The notes below the pieces were generated by a model. The model was given only the letters and a program-made list of their open reading frames with translations, was not told the DNA's origin and did no database searches. Of a stretch of 64,000 nt of DNA, positions 1 to 9,286 are shown piece after piece. The translations under genes were made by a program, and so were the position numbers. How positions within the stretch are numbered: position 1 is the stretch's first letter; each line of letters begins with the position of its first letter. Source of the DNA: Peribacillus sp. FSL H8-0477 (GTDB lineage: Bacteria > Bacillota > Bacilli > Bacillales > DSM-1321); assembly GCF_038002765.1 (NCBI RefSeq), contig NZ_JBBODE010000002.1:1488001-1552000 (forward strand), written 5' to 3'.

Positions 1-2018
1 TAGAAGTATTTATTGATGAAAGTAAAGAACACCTTCAAATGTGTAGTGAGCACTTGCTTGAGCTTGAAAAGGAACCGCAGAATCTTTCAATTGTAAATGA
101 AATTTTCCGGTCTGCTCACACATTAAAAGGGATGTCAGCTACGATGGGATATGAAGATCTCGCTAATTTAACTCACAAAATGGAGAATGTTCTGGATGCC
201 ATTCGAAATCAGAAAACGGTGCTAACACCAGATATTTTTGATGTTATTTTTCAGGCTGTAGATCACCTTGAAGCAATGGTAATGTCAATTGCTGACGGCG
301 GAGATGGAAAAAGAAATGTTCAAGAGGTTGTTGCAAAGTTACAGAGGATAGAGAATGGAGAATCTCCATTAAGTAGTAGTAACGATGATTTATCCCTACC
401 TGCAGGCAATCCAGTGAAAAAACAAGAACAAGATAGCATTTATGATGAATTTGAATTGACTGTTCTTCAACAATCAAGTGACCAAGGCTTTGAAAGCTAC
501 GAGATTACTATTGAATTACGGGATGATTGCTTATTAAAGGGCGCTCGGGTATTTATGGTATTTGAAATTCTTGAAAAATCTGGTGAGGTCATTAAAACAA
601 CACCTCCAGTTGATCAACTTGAAGAAGAGAGGTTTGATCAGAGTTTTAAAGTAACTGTTGTTACAAAAGAAAGTGCAGAAAATCTTCAAAAGAAAATAAT
701 GAAAGTTTCTGAAATTGATAAAGTGATTATTACGAAGCTTGATCTTTCAGAACTTAGATTGGCTGTTACGAAACAAGAAGAAGTAGAAACGCAATCAAAA
801 ACATTAATAAGTAATCAGTCATCAGAAAAAATAGTGGAAGAAAAGAAAACGAAAAATGGAAAACCAGCAGGTAATAAGACGATTCGTGTAAACATAGAAC
901 GTCTTGATACATTATTAAACTTATTTGAAGAGCTTGTCATCGATAGAGGAAGACTAGAACAAATTTCAAAAGAGTTGGATAATCAAGAACTGCATGAAAG
1001 TGTTGAACGGATGTCCAGGGTTACCGGAGACTTGCAAAATATCATATTAAATATGAGAATGGTGCCCGTCGATACCGTATTTAATAGATTTCCAAAAATG
1101 ATTCGTCAGCTGGCAAGAGATCTTAATAAAAAAGTAAATCTCGAAATTGTAGGAGCGGATACAGAGTTAGATAGAACAGTAATTGACGAAATAGGCGACC
1201 CGCTTGTTCATCTCCTTCGAAATGCAATGGATCATGGAATTGAGACGCCTGAGAATCGCTTGCAAAATGGTAAGCCGGAAGAGGGAACGATTTTCTTAAA
1301 AGCTTATCACAGCGGCAACCATGTCTTTATTGAAATAAAAGATGATGGAGCGGGTATTAAAAGAAATCGAGTTGTAACCAAGGCAATTGGGAATGGGATT
1401 TTAACTGCACAACAAGCAGATACATTGTCGGATAAGCAGGTTTATGAATTAATATTTGCTTCTGGATTCTCGACGGCTGATAAGATTTCGGATGTTTCTG
1501 GCCGAGGTGTTGGTTTGGATGTAGTTAAAAACACGATTGAATCACTTGGTGGTTCTGTAACAATTGATTCATTGGAGGGAGAAGGTTCGACTTTTCTCAT
1601 TCAGCTTCCACTCACTTTATCGATTATTTCCGTTATGCTGGTAGAAATACAAAATGAAAAATTTGCTGTACCACTTACCTCTATTATCGAAACAGCTATT
1701 ATTAAGAAGGCAGATATTTTACATGCGCATAACCAGCAGGTAATTGATTTCAGAGGGAAAGTACTTCCACTTCTTTTCTTAAAAGATATTATGGAAGTAC
1801 CTACGGTCAAAGACGAAGATGATTTTTATTCAGTAGTGATTGTCAGAAAAGGAGACAAGCTGGCAGGATTAGTGGTAGATTCATTTATCGGTCAACAGGA
1901 AATTGTTTTAAAATCTCTTGGAGAGTATTTGACCTCAGCATTTGCTATTTCAGGTGCGACCATTTTAGGTGATGGAAAAGTCGCGTTGATTATTGATTGT
2001 AACGCGTTAATTATGTAA
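1..2018 (+). CDS. cheA: Chemotaxis histidine kinase CheA (5' end cut off)
   Basis: This is the central chemotaxis kinase, which autophosphorylates in receptor arrays and passes phosphate to CheY and CheB. The reading frame is open from base 3, and the residues before the first Met already match CheA, so the true start lies outside the window. The phospho-accepting His of the HPt domain is in AHTLKG (codon 117-119). A CheY-binding P2-like region and a dimerisation segment follow. The HATPase domain has an N-box (LLRNAMDHGIE), DDGAGI and GRGVGLDVV. A CheW-like domain closes the protein. It is upstream of cheW, cheC, cheD and sigD, as at the end of the B. subtilis fla/che operon. Identification is very secure. 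Confidence 0.97.
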   Translation, partial: EVFIDESKEHLQMCSEHLLELEKEPQNLSIVNEIFRSAHTLKGMSATMGYEDLANLTHKMENVLDAIRNQKTVLTPDIFDVIFQAVDHLEAMVMSIADGGDGKRNVQEVVAKLQRIENGESPLSSSNDDLSLPAGNPVKKQEQDSIYDEFELTVLQQSSDQGFESYEITIELRDDCLLKGARVFMVFEILEKSGEVIKTTPPVDQLEEERFDQSFKVTVVTKESAENLQKKIMKVSEIDKVIITKLDLSELRLAVTKQEEVETQSKTLISNQSSEKIVEEKKTKNGKPAGNKTIRVNIERLDTLLNLFEELVIDRGRLEQISKELDNQELHESVERMSRVTGDLQNIILNMRMVPVDTVFNRFPKMIRQLARDLNKKVNLEIVGADTELDRTVIDEIGDPLVHLLRNAMDHGIETPENRLQNGKPEEGTIFLKAYHSGNHVFIEIKDDGAGIKRNRVVTKAIGNGILTAQQADTLSDKQVYELIFASGFSTADKISDVSGRGVGLDVVKNTIESLGGSVTIDSLEGEGSTFLIQLPLTLSIISVMLVEIQNEKFAVPLTSIIETAIIKKADILHAHNQQVIDFRGKVLPLLFLKDIMEVPTVKDEDDFYSVVIVRKGDKLAGLVVDSFIGQQEIVLKSLGEYLTSAFAISGATILGDGKVALIIDCNALIM

Positions 2019-2110
2019 CGAACCAAGAGTTAATTATCCACGAGTACAGGGTGCTTGATTTTCTCATTTTGCTGACATGCACGCCGTAACCTGGCAGAGG
2101 AGGACTATGA

Positions 2111-2581
2111 ATGATAGAGCAAATTGAACAAGAAGAAATGAAAATAATTGTATTTCAATTAAAAGATAAAGAATATGCCCTGCCCGTCAATCATGTTAAG
2201 GCCATTGAAAAGATTCTTCATATTACTAGAGTGCCAAGAACTGTCCCATTTATAAAGGGTGTTATCAATCTTAGAGGCGTAATTATTCCTATCATTGATT
2301 TGCGAATTCGATTTGCACTTGATGAGCAAGTTTATACTGAACAGACGAGGATTATCATTGTTACTCTTGATGGAATGGATGCAGGGTTAATTGTTGATTC
2401 GGCGAATGATGTGATAGATATTTTTATGGATACGATCGAACCACAGCCTGATGTGGTGGGTTCTGTCGCAGATGAGTTTATTAGTGGTGTGGTTAAGCTG
2501 GATAAACGTTTGCTCATCTTATTAAATTTAGAGAAAGTGTTGAATCCGGAGGAAACCCTTCTCTCCGTCAAAGAAGGGTAA
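2111..2581 (+). CDS. cheW: Chemotaxis coupling protein CheW
   Basis: A 156-residue single CheW domain protein that couples chemoreceptors to CheA. It has the usual beta-barrel signature, with FQLKDKEYALPVNHV near the start and a FIKGVINLRGVIIPIIDLR segment around residues 47-65. The ATG follows a GAGGAGG ribosome-binding site. The 92-base gap after cheA holds no recognisable gene. cheC starts 4 bases after the stop, so cotranscription is likely. Length is normal for the family. Confidence 0.96.
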   Translation: MIEQIEQEEMKIIVFQLKDKEYALPVNHVKAIEKILHITRVPRTVPFIKGVINLRGVIIPIIDLRIRFALDEQVYTEQTRIIIVTLDGMDAGLIVDSANDVIDIFMDTIEPQPDVVGSVADEFISGVVKLDKRLLILLNLEKVLNPEETLLSVKEG

Positions 2582-2585
2582 AGAG

Positions 2586-3218
2586 ATGTACTTAGAGAAA
2601 ATGTCAACATTTCAACTTAGTGTTCTTCAAGAAATTGGGAATATAGGCTCTGGAAATGCCGCGACAGCCCTCTCAACATTACTTCAAAGAAAAATAGATA
2701 TGAAGGTACCAAGTGTAAGGGTCTTATCTTTCGAGGAAATGATGGAGGCTGCTGGTGGTTCGGAAATGGTGGCTGCCAGTGTCTTTCTTCGTCTCGAGGG
2801 AGAAGCACCGGGAAGTATGTTTTTTATCTTGCCCTTGAAGCAGGCAGAATTTTTTATTCACGAAGTAACAGATGAAGTGAACTTTAGTTTTACTAATCCT
2901 CCCTACTCCGAAATTGCCTTATCAGCTTTGCAGGAAGTGGGGAATATTCTATCTGGTTCCTATCTTTCAGCTCTTTCTGATTTCACGGGTCTTACCTTAT
3001 TGCCATCGGTTCCTTCATTAAGTATTGATATGGTAGGGGCCACTATTAGTTACGGATTGATTGAACTTTCCCAGACGGGTGACTTGGCTATTTTGATCGA
3101 TACTGTTCTAACTGAATCTGGTACTAACGAGGCTATACAGGGTCATTTTTTTCTGCTGCCCGATCCAGATTCGCTGGACATTATGTTTACTTCCTTAGGG
3201 GTATCCGGCAATGAGTGA
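2586..3218 (+). CDS. cheC: CheY-phosphate phosphatase CheC
   Basis: A 210-residue CheC, part of the Bacillus-type adaptation system in which it dephosphorylates CheY-P and binds CheD. Both pseudo-repeats of the family active-site signature are present. The first is [11 protein letters not shown] with E16 and N19; the second is [11 protein letters not shown] with E117 and N120. Both active sites therefore look intact. The last 8 bases overlap the start of cheD (ATGAGTGA), which suggests coupled translation, fitting the known CheC-CheD complex. Confidence 0.95.
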   Translation: MYLEKMSTFQLSVLQEIGNIGSGNAATALSTLLQRKIDMKVPSVRVLSFEEMMEAAGGSEMVAASVFLRLEGEAPGSMFFILPLKQAEFFIHEVTDEVNFSFTNPPYSEIALSALQEVGNILSGSYLSALSDFTGLTLLPSVPSLSIDMVGATISYGLIELSQTGDLAILIDTVLTESGTNEAIQGHFFLLPDPDSLDIMFTSLGVSGNE

Positions 3219-3705
3219 GGTGCCGACAGTGATTAGAGTAGGTATTGCAGATATGAACCTCGTCACCTCACCGGATATCATCAGAACATGCGGTCTGGGC
3301 TCATGTGTGGGGGTAGTTATTTATGATTCAGTCAAAAAACATGCCGGACTTGTGCACGTTATGCTTCCAGATTCATCGTTATCAAGAGCTGGTCAGCTTA
3401 ACGTGGCGAAATTTGCTGACACAGCCATAGTAGAGATGGTAAAAAGATTGCAGGAAAAAGGATCGCGGATTAGCTCTCTAAAAGCAAAAATAGCAGGGGG
3501 AGCACAGATGTTTCAGTTCTCAACAGGTGACTTAATGCGTATCGGTCCGCGTAATGTGGAAGCCGTTAAAGGACAATTACTTGCACTTGGAATCCCAATT
3601 CTTGCTGAAGATACAGGCGGAAACAGTGGGCGGACGATTGATTTTAATCCAGTAACATGTTTTCTTACGATTAAAACAGTAAATAAGAGAACAAAAGATA
3701 TTTGA
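3211..3705 (+). CDS. cheD: Chemoreceptor glutamine deamidase CheD
   Basis: A 164-residue CheD that deamidates receptor glutamines and stimulates CheC. The expected catalytic Cys is C32 in GLGSCVGV, and the His is H49 in [10 protein letters not shown]. The start overlaps the end of cheC. The next gene, sigD, begins about 195 bases downstream. That is a longer gap than within the rest of the cluster and it contains a promoter-like sequence. Catalytic residues are assigned by family knowledge. Confidence 0.95.
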   Translation: MSEVPTVIRVGIADMNLVTSPDIIRTCGLGSCVGVVIYDSVKKHAGLVHVMLPDSSLSRAGQLNVAKFADTAIVEMVKRLQEKGSRISSLKAKIAGGAQMFQFSTGDLMRIGPRNVEAVKGQLLALGIPILAEDTGGNSGRTIDFNPVTCFLTIKTVNKRTKDI

Positions 3706-3830
3706 ACTAGTCAAAGGTCTGGGTGTTGAAAAAGAATATTCATACAATCGATATAAATAGTTCTCTGAAATTTACGATTCGCTTACCTAAATATAGGGTA
3801 TTAAGCATATATAAACAATTGGTTATTTTT

Positions 3831-3839
3831 TGTTATACT
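3831..3839 (+). promoter_or_regulatory. Possible extended -10 promoter for sigD
   Basis: TGTTATACT fits the TGN-TATAAT form of a vegetative promoter. There is no convincing -35 element at 17 bases. It lies about 60 bases before the sigD ATG, so it could give sigD transcription independent of the long fla/che message. Confidence 0.4.
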
Positions 3840-3899
3840 AGAAATAGTTGTTGGATGACAATGAAAGCTTGCAGTTTTTTTAGTGTTAGGAGGAATACC

Positions 3900-4685
3900 A
3901 TGTCTCAACTGACTTCCGGAGAAGAGCAGTTATATTGGAAAAATTGGATCGACTGCCGTGATTCCCAAGCAGGTGACATTTTGGTGAGGAAGTATATGCC
4001 TCTTGTATCCTACCATGTTCAGAGGATTTCTGTTACCTTGCCAAAAAACGTTAGCCGGGATGATATCAGAAGCTTAGGGTTAATGGGGCTATTTGATGCC
4101 TTAGAGCGATTCGACCCGACCAGGGATTTAAAATTTGATACGTATGCGTCCTTCCGAATCCGTGGAGCGATTTATGACGGACTGCGAAAAGAAGACTGGC
4201 TTCCTCGCAGTGCGAGAGAAAAAGCAAAGAAAATAGAGGCAGCAGTTGAAAAGTTAGAGCAGCAGCATATGCGTAACATTTCACCTAAGGAAATTGCTCA
4301 AACGTTAGATATCTCTGAAGAAGAAGTATATAGTTCAATGAATGAACACTTTTTTGCCAATGTCCTTTCTATGGACGAAAGTCCGCAGGAAAACGAAGAA
4401 AAAGAGACGGGTTTTCATATCAAAGACACGAAAGCAATTCTTCCTGACGAACAGTTGGAAAAAAAGGAATTATATCAAGAACTGGCTAAAATAATTGAAA
4501 CGTTAAATGAGAAGGAACAACTCGTCCTTCAATTGTTTTATAAGGAAGAATTAACTTTAACTGAAATCGGTCAAGTCATGGGGCTATCTACCTCAAGAAT
4601 TTCACAGATTCATTCTAAGTCCATTTTTAAACTGCGAATTATTATGAAAAATCATGAAAAAAAGGAAGATAAAAACCAAAGATAA
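3900..4685 (+). CDS. sigD: Motility sigma factor SigD (sigma-28/FliA family)
   Basis: A 261-residue sigma factor for flagellin, autolysin and chemotaxis genes. It has region 2 (DIRSLGLMGLFDALERFDP, then FDTYASFRIRGAIYDGLR), a short region 3 (ISPKEIAQTL) and region 4 with the helix-turn-helix (LTLTEIGQVMGLSTSRISQIHS). I chose the ATG at 3900, preceded by AGGAGGAATACC. The frame stays open upstream to a GTG at 3723, but that added stretch is unlike the family, and the chosen length matches B. subtilis SigD (about 254 residues). It is followed at once by a small gene and swrB. Confidence 0.96.
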   Translation: MSQLTSGEEQLYWKNWIDCRDSQAGDILVRKYMPLVSYHVQRISVTLPKNVSRDDIRSLGLMGLFDALERFDPTRDLKFDTYASFRIRGAIYDGLRKEDWLPRSAREKAKKIEAAVEKLEQQHMRNISPKEIAQTLDISEEEVYSSMNEHFFANVLSMDESPQENEEKETGFHIKDTKAILPDEQLEKKELYQELAKIIETLNEKEQLVLQLFYKEELTLTEIGQVMGLSTSRISQIHSKSIFKLRIIMKNHEKKEDKNQR

Positions 4686-4697
4686 GGATTGGTATTT

Positions 4698-5006
4698 ATG
4701 AGCCTGAGAGTTTTGGAATTGCAAATAGCTCTGCCTAGAACCCAAGACGCAGGGAAAATTCAGGAACAGATGCAGCGACAGAGTCAAAACCTTAATGATC
4801 AAGCAGTGGTGGAGGTACATAAGGAAGAGAAAAGAAAGCAAACAACTGTGACTAGCCAAGAAGACTTGAGAGAAGCGGCCTTTCACGAAAAGGAGTCAAG
4901 CAAAGATACTCATCTTTATACCTCCAAGAAACGTAAAAAGGATCCACAGGAAGAGGTTAATGCTGATCACCCATATAAAGGGAAAAGTATCGATTATTCC
5001 GGATAA
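4698..5006 (+). CDS. Small hydrophilic protein between sigD and swrB, function unknown
   Basis: A 102-residue protein starting MSLRVLELQIALPRTQDAGK, followed by a long charged region rich in Lys, Glu and Gln. There is no signal peptide or membrane segment. The N-terminal LELQIALPRTQ motif looks structured and the rest disordered. The gene sits 12 bases after sigD and 11 before swrB, so it is part of the motility transcript. An in-frame TTG at 4689 is an alternative start. The ribosome-binding site is weak. I do not recognise a named function; its position suggests a link to motility, which is inference. Confidence 0.7.
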   Translation: MSLRVLELQIALPRTQDAGKIQEQMQRQSQNLNDQAVVEVHKEEKRKQTTVTSQEDLREAAFHEKESSKDTHLYTSKKRKKDPQEEVNADHPYKGKSIDYSG

Positions 5007-5017
5007 AGAGGGGTATT

Positions 5018-5641
5018 ATGTCAGCACTTATTCTATTTGTTCTCTTTTTAATTAATATACTCACGATTTTCGCAGTTATTGTTTTGTATGTTAGACAAGG
5101 CAATTTTACGAATCTTGAAAAACAGCAGCAATCCATTATATCTGAAATGGAAGATGTTCTTGCTGCCCATCTGATCGAGATGCAAGCAGAAAATAATGAA
5201 CTTATACAGTATGTCCAGCGTATAAGTGAAAAACCGAGTAAGGAACAGGGTGAGAGGTCTGTCCATTTAGCAAAGAGTGAATCAAAAGCTGATTCCCCTT
5301 TGCAAGAATCAGTCAGAAGTCTGCCCAAAGCTCCTAATCCCTACCGTACTGTAACACCTCTAGATTCTTTGGAATTACCAGTAACCATTCAAGATAAACT
5401 AGAGCTTACGCAGTATTCTGGAAAGGGTGAAGAGAATGATTCTAAGTCACCCGAGAAAAGTTTCCGTGAGACCTTGGATAAAGAAATCAAAAACACTAGC
5501 CAAGCTCCTTTGAGTCTTGTTGAAGAAGTTGTCCAATTATCTAGTAAAGGTCTTTCAATAGAAGAAATTGCAAGAACCCTGAAAAAAGGGAAGACAGAGA
5601 TTGAACTGTTATTAAGATTCAACGAAAAAGTAAAAAAATAA
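5018..5641 (+). CDS. swrB: SwrB/YlxL-like membrane protein (DUF6115 type)
   Basis: A 207-residue protein with one N-terminal membrane helix (about residues 3-24), then a coiled-coil stretch (about 30-70). A variable charged linker follows, and a C-terminal segment (VEEVVQLSSKGLSIEEIARTLKKGK) resembles a helix-turn-helix. Position after sigD and before rpsB matches B. subtilis swrB (ylxL), which promotes swarming by activating the flagellar export apparatus. The B. subtilis protein is shorter (167 residues). Family and locus are secure; swarming function is by analogy. Confidence 0.8.
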   Translation: MSALILFVLFLINILTIFAVIVLYVRQGNFTNLEKQQQSIISEMEDVLAAHLIEMQAENNELIQYVQRISEKPSKEQGERSVHLAKSESKADSPLQESVRSLPKAPNPYRTVTPLDSLELPVTIQDKLELTQYSGKGEENDSKSPEKSFRETLDKEIKNTSQAPLSLVEEVVQLSSKGLSIEEIARTLKKGKTEIELLLRFNEKVKK

Positions 5642-5642
5642 C

Positions 5643-5671
5643 TTGCTTCTAAATTACAGTTATGCTATATT
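5643..5671 (+). promoter_or_regulatory. SigA promoter of rpsB
   Basis: TTGCTT (5643-5648) and TATATT (5666-5671) are separated by exactly 17 bases, and a TGC precedes the -10 (extended form). This is one of the strongest promoters in the window and gives rpsB a leader of about 110 bases. Confidence 0.75.
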
Positions 5672-5689
5672 ATGAATTGGTGTTAATAC

Positions 5690-5760
5690 ACACGTTCCGT
5701 GATTTATGCAGATGGTGCTGTTAAAACAGTTTCTGTATAGAAATGATCGGCACGGAGGAG
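5690..5760 (+). other. Structured rpsB leader
   Basis: The 5' leader can fold into a closed element. TCCGTG (5696-5701) pairs with CACGGA (5751-5756), enclosing a small CTGTT-AACAG hairpin. A GGAGG box follows directly. Ribosomal protein leaders of this kind often bind their own product; that role here is inferred. Confidence 0.4.
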
Positions 5761-5789
5761 AAACAAAACCACTTAGGAGGAACTATTAA

Positions 5790-6503
5790 ATGTCAGTAAT
5801 TTCTATGAAACAATTGCTTGAAGCTGGAGTACACTTCGGTCACCAAACACGTCGTTGGAACCCAAAAATGAAGAAATATATCTTCACTGAGCGTAACGGC
5901 ATTTACATTATCGATCTTCAAAAAACTGTGAAGATGGTTGATGTAGCTTATAACTTCGTTAAAGATATCGCTGCTAACGGAGGAACTGTTCTTTTCGTTG
6001 GTACTAAAAAGCAAGCTCAAGAATCTGTTAAAGATGAAGCTATCCGTTCTGGTATGTTCTATGTTAACCAACGTTGGTTGGGCGGAACGCTTACAAACTT
6101 TGAAACAATTCAAAAGCGTATTAAGCGTCTTAAAGATATCGAAAAAATGGAAGAGAACGGAACGTTTGAAGTTCTTCCTAAAAAAGAAGTTATTCAACTT
6201 AAAAAAGAATTAGAACGCCTTGAAAAATTCTTAGGCGGAATTAAAGATATGAAGGGCATTCCTGATGCTATTTTCGTTATCGATCCTCGTAAAGAGCGTA
6301 TTGCTGTAGCAGAAGCACATAAATTGAACATTCCACTTGTTGGTATTGTTGATACTAACTGTGATCCGGATGAAATTGATGTAATCATTCCTGCGAATGA
6401 TGATGCAATCCGTGCAGTTAAGCTTTTGACTGGTAAAATGGCTGATGCGATTTTAGAAGCTAAACAAGGTGAAGAAACAGCAGCAGAAACAACTACTGCT
6501 TAA
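5790..6503 (+). CDS. rpsB: 30S ribosomal protein S2
   Basis: A 237-residue S2 protein of the small ribosomal subunit. It starts [19 protein letters not shown], with the conserved [10 protein letters not shown] and later [11 protein letters not shown] and IDTNCDPD-type segments (here [11 protein letters not shown]). AGGAGG precedes the ATG. The coding sequence favours the codons of highly expressed genes. A strong terminator separates it from tsf, so the two are only loosely coupled. Length and sequence are typical of Bacillaceae. Confidence 0.98.
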   Translation: MSVISMKQLLEAGVHFGHQTRRWNPKMKKYIFTERNGIYIIDLQKTVKMVDVAYNFVKDIAANGGTVLFVGTKKQAQESVKDEAIRSGMFYVNQRWLGGTLTNFETIQKRIKRLKDIEKMEENGTFEVLPKKEVIQLKKELERLEKFLGGIKDMKGIPDAIFVIDPRKERIAVAEAHKLNIPLVGIVDTNCDPDEIDVIIPANDDAIRAVKLLTGKMADAILEAKQGEETAAETTTA

Positions 6504-6514
6504 TCATTTCTACC

Positions 6515-6559
6515 AAAAAAAAGGTGATAAGAGGATAATGCCTTTTATCACCTTTTTTT
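6515..6559 (+). terminator. Intrinsic terminator after rpsB
   Basis: AAAAAAAAGGTGATAA and TTATCACCTTTTTTT form a long A/U-flanked stem ending in a T run, starting 12 bases after the rpsB stop. Confidence 0.85.
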
Positions 6560-6654
6560 GGCTAATGATTACCTGCCATATAACGGGCAGACGTTATTCA
6601 CATCTAATTTTATGATTACATTTTAGTTACATATAAATGAGGAGGATTTTAAAG

Positions 6655-7539
6655 ATGGCTATTTCAGCTCAGTTAGTAAAAGAACTTCGTGAAAAAACAG
6701 GTGCAGGGATGATGGACTGCAAAAAAGCATTAGTAGAAACAGATGGAGATATGGAAAAAGCAATTGATTTCCTTCGTGAAAAAGGAATTGCTAAAGCAGC
6801 AAATAAAGGAGATCGTATCGCTGCTGAAGGATTAACTTCTATTCTTGTTAAAGGAAACGAAGCAGTTATCCTTGAAGTGAATTCTGAAACTGACTTTGTT
6901 GCTAAAAACGAAGGCTTCCAAACGCTTGTTAAAGAGCTTGCTGAATTCCTTCTTGCAGAAAAACCTGCAAGTGTTGAAGCAGCACTTGAGTACACATTAG
7001 CGAATGGTGCAAAAGTAAATGACCACATCAATGCAGCTGTTGCAAAAATTGGTGAAAAATTAACGCTTCGTCGTTTTGTAGTTATGACAAAAACAGACAG
7101 TGATTCATTCGGCGCATACCTTCATATGGGCGGAAGAATCAGTGTGTTATCTGTTATTGAAGGTTCAACAGATGAAGAGGCAGCTAAAGACGTTTCAATG
7201 CACATCGCTGCTATTAAACCATCTTATGTATCACGTGACCAAGTGGATGCAAGTGAACTTGAGCGTGAGCGTGAAGTGTTGACACAACAGGCGTTAAACG
7301 AAGGAAAACCAGAGAAAATTGTTGCTAAAATGGTTGAAGGCCGCATTAACAAATTCTATGAAGAAATTTGTGTTAACGAACAAGCATTCGTTAAAAACCC
7401 TGATGTAAAAGTTGGCGCATTCGTTGAATCTAAAGGCGGAAAAATCCGTGAATTCGTACGTTTTGAAGTTGGCGAAGGAATCGAAAAACGCCAAGAAAAC
7501 TTTGCAGAAGAAGTTATGAACCAAGTTAAAAAGGACTAA
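6655..7539 (+). CDS. tsf: Elongation factor Ts
   Basis: A 294-residue nucleotide exchange factor for EF-Tu. The N-terminal UBA-like domain contains [16 protein letters not shown], and the core contains the EF-Tu contact motif [11 protein letters not shown] chose the ATG at 6655 (MAISAQLVK) after GAGGAGGATTTTAAAG. An ATG 18 bases upstream overlaps the ribosome-binding site and would add residues not found in the family. It lies after rpsB and before pyrH as in other Firmicutes. Confidence 0.97.
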   Translation: MAISAQLVKELREKTGAGMMDCKKALVETDGDMEKAIDFLREKGIAKAANKGDRIAAEGLTSILVKGNEAVILEVNSETDFVAKNEGFQTLVKELAEFLLAEKPASVEAALEYTLANGAKVNDHINAAVAKIGEKLTLRRFVVMTKTDSDSFGAYLHMGGRISVLSVIEGSTDEEAAKDVSMHIAAIKPSYVSRDQVDASELEREREVLTQQALNEGKPEKIVAKMVEGRINKFYEEICVNEQAFVKNPDVKVGAFVESKGGKIREFVRFEVGEGIEKRQENFAEEVMNQVKKD

Positions 7540-7557
7540 TTGACTAACATGTTTGAA

Positions 7558-7586
7558 TAGGGAGCACACTAGTGTTCCCTATTTTT
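7558..7586 (+). terminator. Intrinsic terminator after tsf
   Basis: TAGGGAGCAC and GTGTTCCCTA pair with a 4-base loop and are followed by TTTTT. Confidence 0.8.
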
Positions 7587-7646
7587 GAACAACCAGGACC
7601 AGACCCGCAAAGAGCGGGATAAAAGATTACATAGTTGGAGGTTCAT

Positions 7647-8366
7647 ATGAGCTCTAAATATAAACGTGTCGTATTAAAACTAAGCGGTGAAGCACTTGCC
7701 GGTGAAGAAGGTTTTGGAATCAATCCTTCTGTCATTAAATCAATTGCACAACAAGTCAAAGAAATTGCAGAATTAGATGTAGAGGTTGCTGTTGTCGTAG
7801 GCGGCGGAAATATTTGGCGCGGAAAAATCGGCAGTGAAATGGGAATGGACCGGGCTAATGCTGATTATATGGGCATGCTGGCGACAGTCATGAACTCACT
7901 CGCTCTGCAAGACAGCCTAGACCAGCTTGGTGTTGAAACACGCGTTCAAACTTCTATCGAAATGAGACAGGTAGCAGAACCTTATATTAGACGCCGGGCT
8001 ATAAGACATCTTGAAAAAAAGCGAGTGGTTATATTCGCTGCCGGAACTGGTAATCCTTACTTCTCTACAGATACAACTGCCGCTCTTCGCGCAGCTGAAA
8101 TTGAAGCCGATGTTATTTTAATGGCTAAAAACAATGTTGATGGTGTTTACAGCGCTGATCCAGTTAAAGATAAGAATGCAGTTAAATACGATGAGCTTTC
8201 TTATCTAGATGTATTAAAAGAAGGTCTTGAAGTGATGGATTCTACTGCATCTTCACTTTGTATGGACAATGATATCCCATTAATCGTGTTTTCACTCATG
8301 GAAGAGGGAAATATTAAACGTGTCGTTCTAGGTGAAACTATAGGAACGATCGTAAGGGGGAAATAA
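7647..8366 (+). CDS. pyrH: UMP kinase
   Basis: A 239-residue bacterial UMP kinase of the amino acid kinase fold, converting UMP to UDP with ATP. It shows the phosphate loop KLSGEALAG, the [11 protein letters not shown] segment and [17 protein letters not shown]. The ATG at 7647 follows TTGGAGG; an upstream in-frame ATG at 7635 overlaps that site. It is 1 base from frr, so the two genes are probably cotranscribed. Length matches B. subtilis PyrH (240). Confidence 0.97.
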   Translation: MSSKYKRVVLKLSGEALAGEEGFGINPSVIKSIAQQVKEIAELDVEVAVVVGGGNIWRGKIGSEMGMDRANADYMGMLATVMNSLALQDSLDQLGVETRVQTSIEMRQVAEPYIRRRAIRHLEKKRVVIFAAGTGNPYFSTDTTAALRAAEIEADVILMAKNNVDGVYSADPVKDKNAVKYDELSYLDVLKEGLEVMDSTASSLCMDNDIPLIVFSLMEEGNIKRVVLGETIGTIVRGK

Positions 8367-8367
8367 T

Positions 8368-8925
8368 ATGCCAAAACAAATAATTGCCAACACTAAAACA
8401 AAAATGGAAAAAGCGATTGGAGCTTATACTCGTGAGTTAGCTACGATCCGTACTGGCCGTGCGAATGCTTCTCTTCTTGATAGAATCAGCGTGGATTATT
8501 ATGGTGCACCAACTCCGATTAACCAAGTTGCTGGGGTATCTGTTCCAGAAGCCCGACTTTTGGTCATTCAGCCATATGATAAGACGATCTTAGGCGATAT
8601 TGAAAAAGCCATTCTTAAATCTGATTTAGGGTTAAATCCTTCTAATGATGGATCGATTATCCGTATTGGAATTCCTGCTTTAACTGAAGAGCGTCGTAAA
8701 GATTTAGTTAAAGTGGCGCGTAAAGAATCAGAAGAAGCAAAAATTGCGATTAGAAATGTACGTCGTGATGCCAATGATGATCTTAAAAAGCTTGAAAAAA
8801 GCAGCCAAATTACTGAAGATGAGTTGAGAACATATTCAGAAGAAGTACAAAAAATGACAGATAGTCATATCAGTAAAATTGATGACATCACGAAAGATAA
8901 AGAAAAAGAAATTATGGACGTGTAA
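8368..8925 (+). CDS. frr: Ribosome recycling factor
   Basis: A 185-residue ribosome recycling factor that, with EF-G, splits post-termination ribosomes. It has the conserved [20 protein letters not shown], the hinge segment and the C-terminal long helix ([19 protein letters not shown]). AGGGGG precedes the ATG by a few bases, overlapping the end of pyrH. A very large imperfect palindrome begins 14 bases after the stop. Confidence 0.98.
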   Translation: MPKQIIANTKTKMEKAIGAYTRELATIRTGRANASLLDRISVDYYGAPTPINQVAGVSVPEARLLVIQPYDKTILGDIEKAILKSDLGLNPSNDGSIIRIGIPALTEERRKDLVKVARKESEEAKIAIRNVRRDANDDLKKLEKSSQITEDELRTYSEEVQKMTDSHISKIDDITKDKEKEIMDV

Positions 8926-8938
8926 CTGAACAATTGCT

Positions 8939-9092
8939 TCTAAATAAGGGCTGGATGCTAAAGAATGGAAAAAAGACATGATGGATTTATGATGCCAAAA
9001 TAGACGAAAGGATACTTTCCTTTCGTTTTTCAGGGGTATCATACATCTTAAAGCTTTTTCCATTGATTTAGGTCCGGCCTTTTTAAGTTAGA
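8939..9092. repeat. 154-bp imperfect palindrome between frr and uppS
   Basis: Arms pair symmetrically around base 9015. TCTAA (8939-8943) pairs with TTAGA (9088-9092), GGCTGGA (8949-8955) with TCCGGCC (9073-9079), and AATGG (8964-8968) with CCATT (9060-9064). ATGATGCC (8989-8996) pairs with GGTATCAT (9035-9042), and the centre is a 9-bp hairpin. It resembles either a non-autonomous mobile repeat (MITE-like) or a long structured RNA. No target-site duplication or transposase is visible. Confidence 0.6.
9004..9030 (+). terminator. Terminator-like hairpin in the frr-uppS gap
   Basis: ACGAAAGGA (9004-9012) and TCCTTTCGT (9018-9026) form a perfect 9-bp stem followed by TTTT. It is the tip of the 154-bp palindrome and would end pyrH-frr transcription. 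Confidence 0.7.
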
Positions 9093-9286
9093 TCTCCTTA
9101 TTAATTACAGGGTGACTGTGATGAAGTTGACATATTTCGTCTGTTGTGAGATTTTTTTTCATCATAATAATAGGATAAGGTAAATTTTTTTGTTATTATT
9201 ATATGGATTCTGTAATTCTTTTTACATAATACAGAGAACTAGAAAATATGGTTGAGATAGAGTACAACTTAATGGGGGACACTAGC
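9093..9286 (+). other. uppS upstream region
   Basis: This is AT-rich with no gene. It holds a perfect TTGACA (9127-9132) but no matching -10 at 16-18 bases, so the uppS promoter is not resolved. A GGGGG box ends 6 bases before the ATG. Confidence 0.3.

Noticed and set aside
3723..3899. In-frame upstream extension of sigD to a GTG at 3723
   Set aside because: It has no ribosome-binding site, its residues do not look like a sigma factor, and the ATG at 3900 with AGGAGG gives the family length.
5793..6197. Minus-strand open frame of 134 codons inside rpsB
   Set aside because: It is a shadow of strong codon bias in rpsB, with no ribosome-binding site or recognisable protein.
9127..9155. Perfect TTGACA before uppS as a promoter
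   Set aside because: No acceptable -10 at 16-18 bases; the position reads GATTTT or similar.
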